From Clostridia bacterium (GTDB taxonomy: Bacteria > Bacillota > Clostridia > Oscillospirales > Butyricicoccaceae): 17,163 nucleotides of DNA. Position 1 is the stretch's first letter. Every line of letters begins with the position of its first letter. This document shows positions 14,254 to 17,163 of this stretch, in pieces. Made by a program: the position numbers and the translations under genes. Where the stretch lies: contig CAAFJY010000205.1 of assembly GCA_900763355.1 (NCBI GenBank), forward strand, positions 1-17,163. Reading direction: 5' to 3'. The notes under the pieces were generated by a model. The model was not told the DNA's origin and did not search any database. It was given only the letters and a program-made list of their open reading frames with translations.

Positions 14254-16221
14254 ATGGATCAGGATAAGTTTATCGGCACCATGCTGGACAACCGCTACGA
14301 GCTGCTGGAGGTCATCGGCGTGGGCGGCACCGCCGTGGTGTACAAGGCAAAATGCCACCGGCTCAACCGCTATGTCGCGGTGAAGATCCTCAAGGACGAA
14401 TACGCCTCCGACGAGGAGTTCCGCCGCCAGTTTCACGACGAGGCCCAGGCCGTCGCCATGCTCTCCCACCCCAACATCGTCAATGTCTATGACGTTTCCC
14501 GGTCGGGGAACATCGAATACATCGTCATGGAGCTCATCGACGGCATCACCCTGAAGGATTATCTCAGCCGCCGGGGCCAGCTCTCCCCCAAAGAGGTGAC
14601 GATCTTCGCCACCCAGATCGCCCGGGCTCTGGAGCACGCTCACAGCCACAACATCATCCACCGGGACATCAAGCCCCAGAACATCATGCTCCTCCGGGAT
14701 GGGACGGTGAAGGTGGCCGATTTCGGCATCGCCCACTTTGCCACCAAGGAGACCACCTACAGCAAGGGCGAGGCCATCGGCTCGGTCCACTACGTCTCTC
14801 CCGAGCAGGCCCGGGGCAGCCATGTGGACAACCGCACCGATCTCTATTCCCTGGGGGTGGTCATGTACGAGATGATCACCGCCCGGCTCCCCTTTGAGGG
14901 GGACACCCCGGTGTCCATCGCCCTGCAGCACATCAATTCCATCGCTCTGCCCCCCTCGGTCTTCGCGGAGGATGTCCCGCCCCAGCTGGAGGAGATCACC
15001 ATGAAGGCCATGAACCCCTCTCTCTCCAAGCGCTATGCCTCCGCCAGCCAGATCCTGGCCGATCTGGAGGCCTTCCAGAACGAGCAGCAGTTCAAGCTCA
15101 ACATCCCCCGGGACGAGGACAGCCCTCTGGCCGTCTCCGGCGGCGACGACATCGACGCCACCCGCAAGCTCAACAACACCGGCGAGGTGGCCATGATGAT
15201 GGAGGCCGACAACCGTCTCCAGGACAGCCGCACCCAGGAGGAGCCGGAAGAAGAGGACGGCGGCAAGCGCCGAGGCCCCTCGTCGGCCCTCATTTTCAGC
15301 ATCGTGGCGGTGCTGGCCTTCTTTGTGGGGGCGGTGTATTTCGTGGTGTCGGTCATCAACCCCTTCGGCAAGGAGGACGGGACCAAGCTCACCACCCCCA
15401 ACCTCCTGGGGCTCTATTATTCCCAGGTGGTGTCCGACCCCAGCTACAGCGATTTCAACATCGTGGAGGGGGAATATGTCTATAACGAGTCGGTAGACGC
15501 CGGGAAGATCATCGCCCAGTCGCCGGAGGGCGACCGCAAGCTGGAGGCCGGCGGCACCATCACCGTCACCATCAGCCGGGGGGCCAGGAGCTTCGCTCTC
15601 CCGGACTACCGCAATACCGAGGCCCGCCAGGCCAAGATCGAGCTGGGCCGCCTGGGCATCACCTGTGTGGAGGGAACCCCCGAATACAGCGACGAGGTGG
15701 AAAACGGCTATGTCATCCGCATGGATCCCGCCCCGGGGACCATGCTTACCGAGGGTGACAGCGTCACCCTGGTGGTGAGCAAGGGGCCGGAGTTCGTCAT
15801 GGTACCCATGCCCGACCTGATGGGCTGCTCGGAGTCCGAGGCCCTCACCCGGCTGGAGGCCAACGGCCTGACCTGGGACGAGCCCACCTATGAGGAGGCC
15901 GAGGGCACCCCCGGCCTGGTCATCTGGCAGAGCGTGGAGGCCGGGACCGAGATCGAGCAGGGCTCCGCCATCCAGTTCAAGCTGAGCAAGGAGCCCGAAA
16001 AGCCCGCGGACATCACCATCACCTATCCCGTGATCCTGGTGTCCGACGAGGGGGACATCAGCGTTCTGGTCTATCTGGACGGGGCGCTGGTCTATACCGG
16101 GACCCACCAGGCAGAGGAGGGCTCGGTGAACATTTCTCTCACCGCCGCGCCGGGGGACCACGACGTCCAGGTCTATCAGAACGACGAGCTGGACGTGCAG
16201 GACACCGTCACCTTCGGATGA
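14254..16221 (+). CDS. prkC: PASTA-domain Ser/Thr kinase PrkC (Stk1)
   Basis: A membrane kinase that senses muropeptides or lipid II outside and phosphorylates cell-wall, division, translation and metabolic targets inside. The 655-residue product has a kinase domain (about residues 15-275) with glycine loop GVGGTAVVY, Lys44 in VAVKIL, catalytic HRDIKPQN (Asp138), DFG at 156-158 and SPEQARG. A charged juxtamembrane stretch leads to one membrane helix (about 344-368). Three extracellular PASTA repeats follow (about 380-445, 446-513 and 513-580). The C-terminal 75 residues form an extra beta-rich segment, with VILVSDEGDISVLVYLDG, that is not an obvious PASTA repeat. AAGGAGG at 14240-14246 gives a strong start. 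The stop overlaps rsgA (ATGA), tying kinase and GTPase expression. Confidence 0.96.
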   Translation: MDQDKFIGTMLDNRYELLEVIGVGGTAVVYKAKCHRLNRYVAVKILKDEYASDEEFRRQFHDEAQAVAMLSHPNIVNVYDVSRSGNIEYIVMELIDGITLKDYLSRRGQLSPKEVTIFATQIARALEHAHSHNIIHRDIKPQNIMLLRDGTVKVADFGIAHFATKETTYSKGEAIGSVHYVSPEQARGSHVDNRTDLYSLGVVMYEMITARLPFEGDTPVSIALQHINSIALPPSVFAEDVPPQLEEITMKAMNPSLSKRYASASQILADLEAFQNEQQFKLNIPRDEDSPLAVSGGDDIDATRKLNNTGEVAMMMEADNRLQDSRTQEEPEEEDGGKRRGPSSALIFSIVAVLAFFVGAVYFVVSVINPFGKEDGTKLTTPNLLGLYYSQVVSDPSYSDFNIVEGEYVYNESVDAGKIIAQSPEGDRKLEAGGTITVTISRGARSFALPDYRNTEARQAKIELGRLGITCVEGTPEYSDEVENGYVIRMDPAPGTMLTEGDSVTLVVSKGPEFVMVPMPDLMGCSESEALTRLEANGLTWDEPTYEEAEGTPGLVIWQSVEAGTEIEQGSAIQFKLSKEPEKPADITITYPVILVSDEGDISVLVYLDGALVYTGTHQAEEGSVNISLTAAPGDHDVQVYQNDELDVQDTVTFG

Positions 16222-17096
16222 GCGAGCGGAAAACAGGCGTCGTCCTCAAGGGGGTCGGCGGGAATTATGACGTCATCTGCGGGGAGGAGATCCTCCGCTG
16301 CCGGGCGGCGGGCCGGGTGCGCAAAAGCGGCCCCCTGGTGTGCGGCGACCGGGTCTCGGTCCAGCCCACCGAGTCCGGGGGCTATATCCTGGAGCGGGAG
16401 CCCCGGCGCAACAGCCTGGTGCGCCCCGCCGTGGCCAACATCGACCAGCTGGTCATCCTCTGCTCCCAGGCCCCGCCGGTGACCGACCCCTATCTCATCG
16501 ACAAGGTGACCGTCATCGCCCTGCGCCAGGGCATCCGACCCATCATTCTGCTGAACAAATCCGATCTGGACCCCAGCGACGCGCTGTTTGACGCCTATAC
16601 CAAGGCGGGTTTCCCCGTCCTCCGGGCCAGCGCCGCCACGGGGGAGGGGATCGAGGCGCTGCGGGCTCTCCTCCCGGGGAAGATCAGCGCCTTTACCGGC
16701 AATTCCGCCATCGGGAAATCCAGCATCCTCAACCGGCTGGACGAGCGCTTCGCTCTCCCTGTGGGGGAGATGAGCGAAAAGATCGGCCGGGGAAAACACA
16801 CCACCCGCCATGTGGAGCTCCTCCGGCTGGAAAACGGGGGGATCGTGGCCGACACGCCGGGGTTCTCCACCTTTGACGCCGTGGGCCTGGCCGATCTCCG
16901 GCCAGAGGACCTGGCGGGAGATTTCCCGGAGATCGCCGGGGTGGCGGAGCCCTGCCGCTTTTCCGACTGCCGGCACATCAAGGAGCCGGGCTGCGCCGTG
17001 CGGGAAGCCCTCCGGCGCGGGGACATCGCCCCCTCCCGCTACGAGAGCTATTGCCGCCTGGCGGAGGAAGCCGGGAAGAAAAAACAGTGGAAATAA
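16218..17096 (+). CDS. rsgA: Ribosome small-subunit GTPase RsgA (CpgA/YloQ)
   Basis: A circularly permuted GTPase that checks late 30S assembly; in B. subtilis and S. aureus the enzyme is a phosphorylation target of PrkC and is inhibited by (p)ppGpp. The 292-residue product has an N-terminal OB fold (residues 1-75). The G motifs then appear in permuted order: NKSD at 113-116, SAATGEG, the P-loop GNSAIGKSS at 161-169 (Ser-Ala-Ile where Ser-Gly-Val is common), GRGKHTTRHVEL, and DTPGF at 212-216. The C-terminal zinc knuckle uses Cys246, Cys251, His253 and Cys259. It overlaps prkC by four bases. The basic tail EEAGKKKQWK is followed by the block's terminator. Confidence 0.97.
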   Translation: MSERKTGVVLKGVGGNYDVICGEEILRCRAAGRVRKSGPLVCGDRVSVQPTESGGYILEREPRRNSLVRPAVANIDQLVILCSQAPPVTDPYLIDKVTVIALRQGIRPIILLNKSDLDPSDALFDAYTKAGFPVLRASAATGEGIEALRALLPGKISAFTGNSAIGKSSILNRLDERFALPVGEMSEKIGRGKHTTRHVELLRLENGGIVADTPGFSTFDAVGLADLRPEDLAGDFPEIAGVAEPCRFSDCRHIKEPGCAVREALRRGDIAPSRYESYCRLAEEAGKKKQWK

Positions 17097-17119
17097 CAAA
17101 AAAATCAAGAAAATAAGCA

Positions 17120-17147
17120 AAAACCGCGCCCAGCCGGGCGCGGTTTT
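17120..17147 (+). terminator. Intrinsic terminator after rsgA
   Basis: A perfect 12-bp inverted repeat (17120-17131 with 17136-17147) around the four-base loop AGCC, with an A-tract on the left and four T residues on the right (17144-17147). It starts 24 bases after the rsgA stop and ends the gene block. The A and T flanks make it usable on both strands. Confidence 0.95.
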
Positions 17148-17163
17148 CGCTTTAGAAAGAAAA

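Noticed and set aside
13348..16161. Long minus-strand open frame (937 codons)
   Set aside because: Antisense shadow of prpC and prkC; the apparent length comes from codon bias on the plus strand.
1..17163. CRISPR arrays, tRNA/rRNA genes, phage or transposase genes
   Set aside because: None was seen by reading; apart from the 55-bp pair, no regularly spaced repeats or mobile-element proteins are present.

Overview
The window is one continuous plus-strand block of housekeeping genes from a GC-rich Gram-positive bacterium, most likely a member of the Clostridia and plausibly of the Oscillospiraceae (inference). The support is gene order: yicC-remA-gmk-rpoZ-priA-def-fmt-rsmB-rlmN-prpC-prkC-rsgA follows the well-known Bacillus/Clostridia arrangement. 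RemA, a c-di-AMP cyclase with its CdaR partner, and a PASTA kinase are also Firmicutes hallmarks. Shine-Dalgarno sites are strong, and neighbouring genes overlap or nearly touch. No phage, transposase, CRISPR, tRNA or rRNA gene was seen. No stretch longer than 300 bases lacks a gene; the longest gap is 256 bases (3658-3913).

Region 1 (2-3657) holds cdaA (5' end cut by the window edge), cdaR and a COG2509-type FAD-dependent dehydrogenase. This is the c-di-AMP synthesis module. glmM, which often follows in relatives, is absent.

Region 2 (3603-3913) is the only clearly non-standard stretch. The last 17 codons plus stop of the dehydrogenase gene, with one extra upstream base (55 bp), are repeated exactly 180 bp downstream. 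The 125 bp between the copies is packed with inverted repeats. It lies where the cdaA module meets the next syntenic block.

Region 3 (3914-6503) holds a small two-helix membrane protein with a CxxxCxxCxxC cluster (RseC/SoxR-reducing family), a 110-base structured gap, then yicC with a TTG start, remA, gmk and rpoZ.

Region 4 (6513-13541) joins replication restart (priA), N-terminal formyl-methionine handling (def and fmt), a membrane zinc peptidase, and RNA modification (rsmB for 16S rRNA; rlmN for 23S rRNA and tRNA).

Region 5 (13519-17096) is prpC-prkC, the PP2C phosphatase and PASTA Ser/Thr kinase pair, followed by the ribosome-assembly GTPase rsgA. A perfect 12-bp-stem terminator closes the block at 17120-17147. 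Functionally the window links nucleotide second-messenger and cell-wall signalling with translation initiation, rRNA modification and ribosome maturation. I see no strong evidence for an undescribed multi-gene system. The most unusual signals are the duplicated gene tail with its hairpin-rich insert and the structured gap before yicC.
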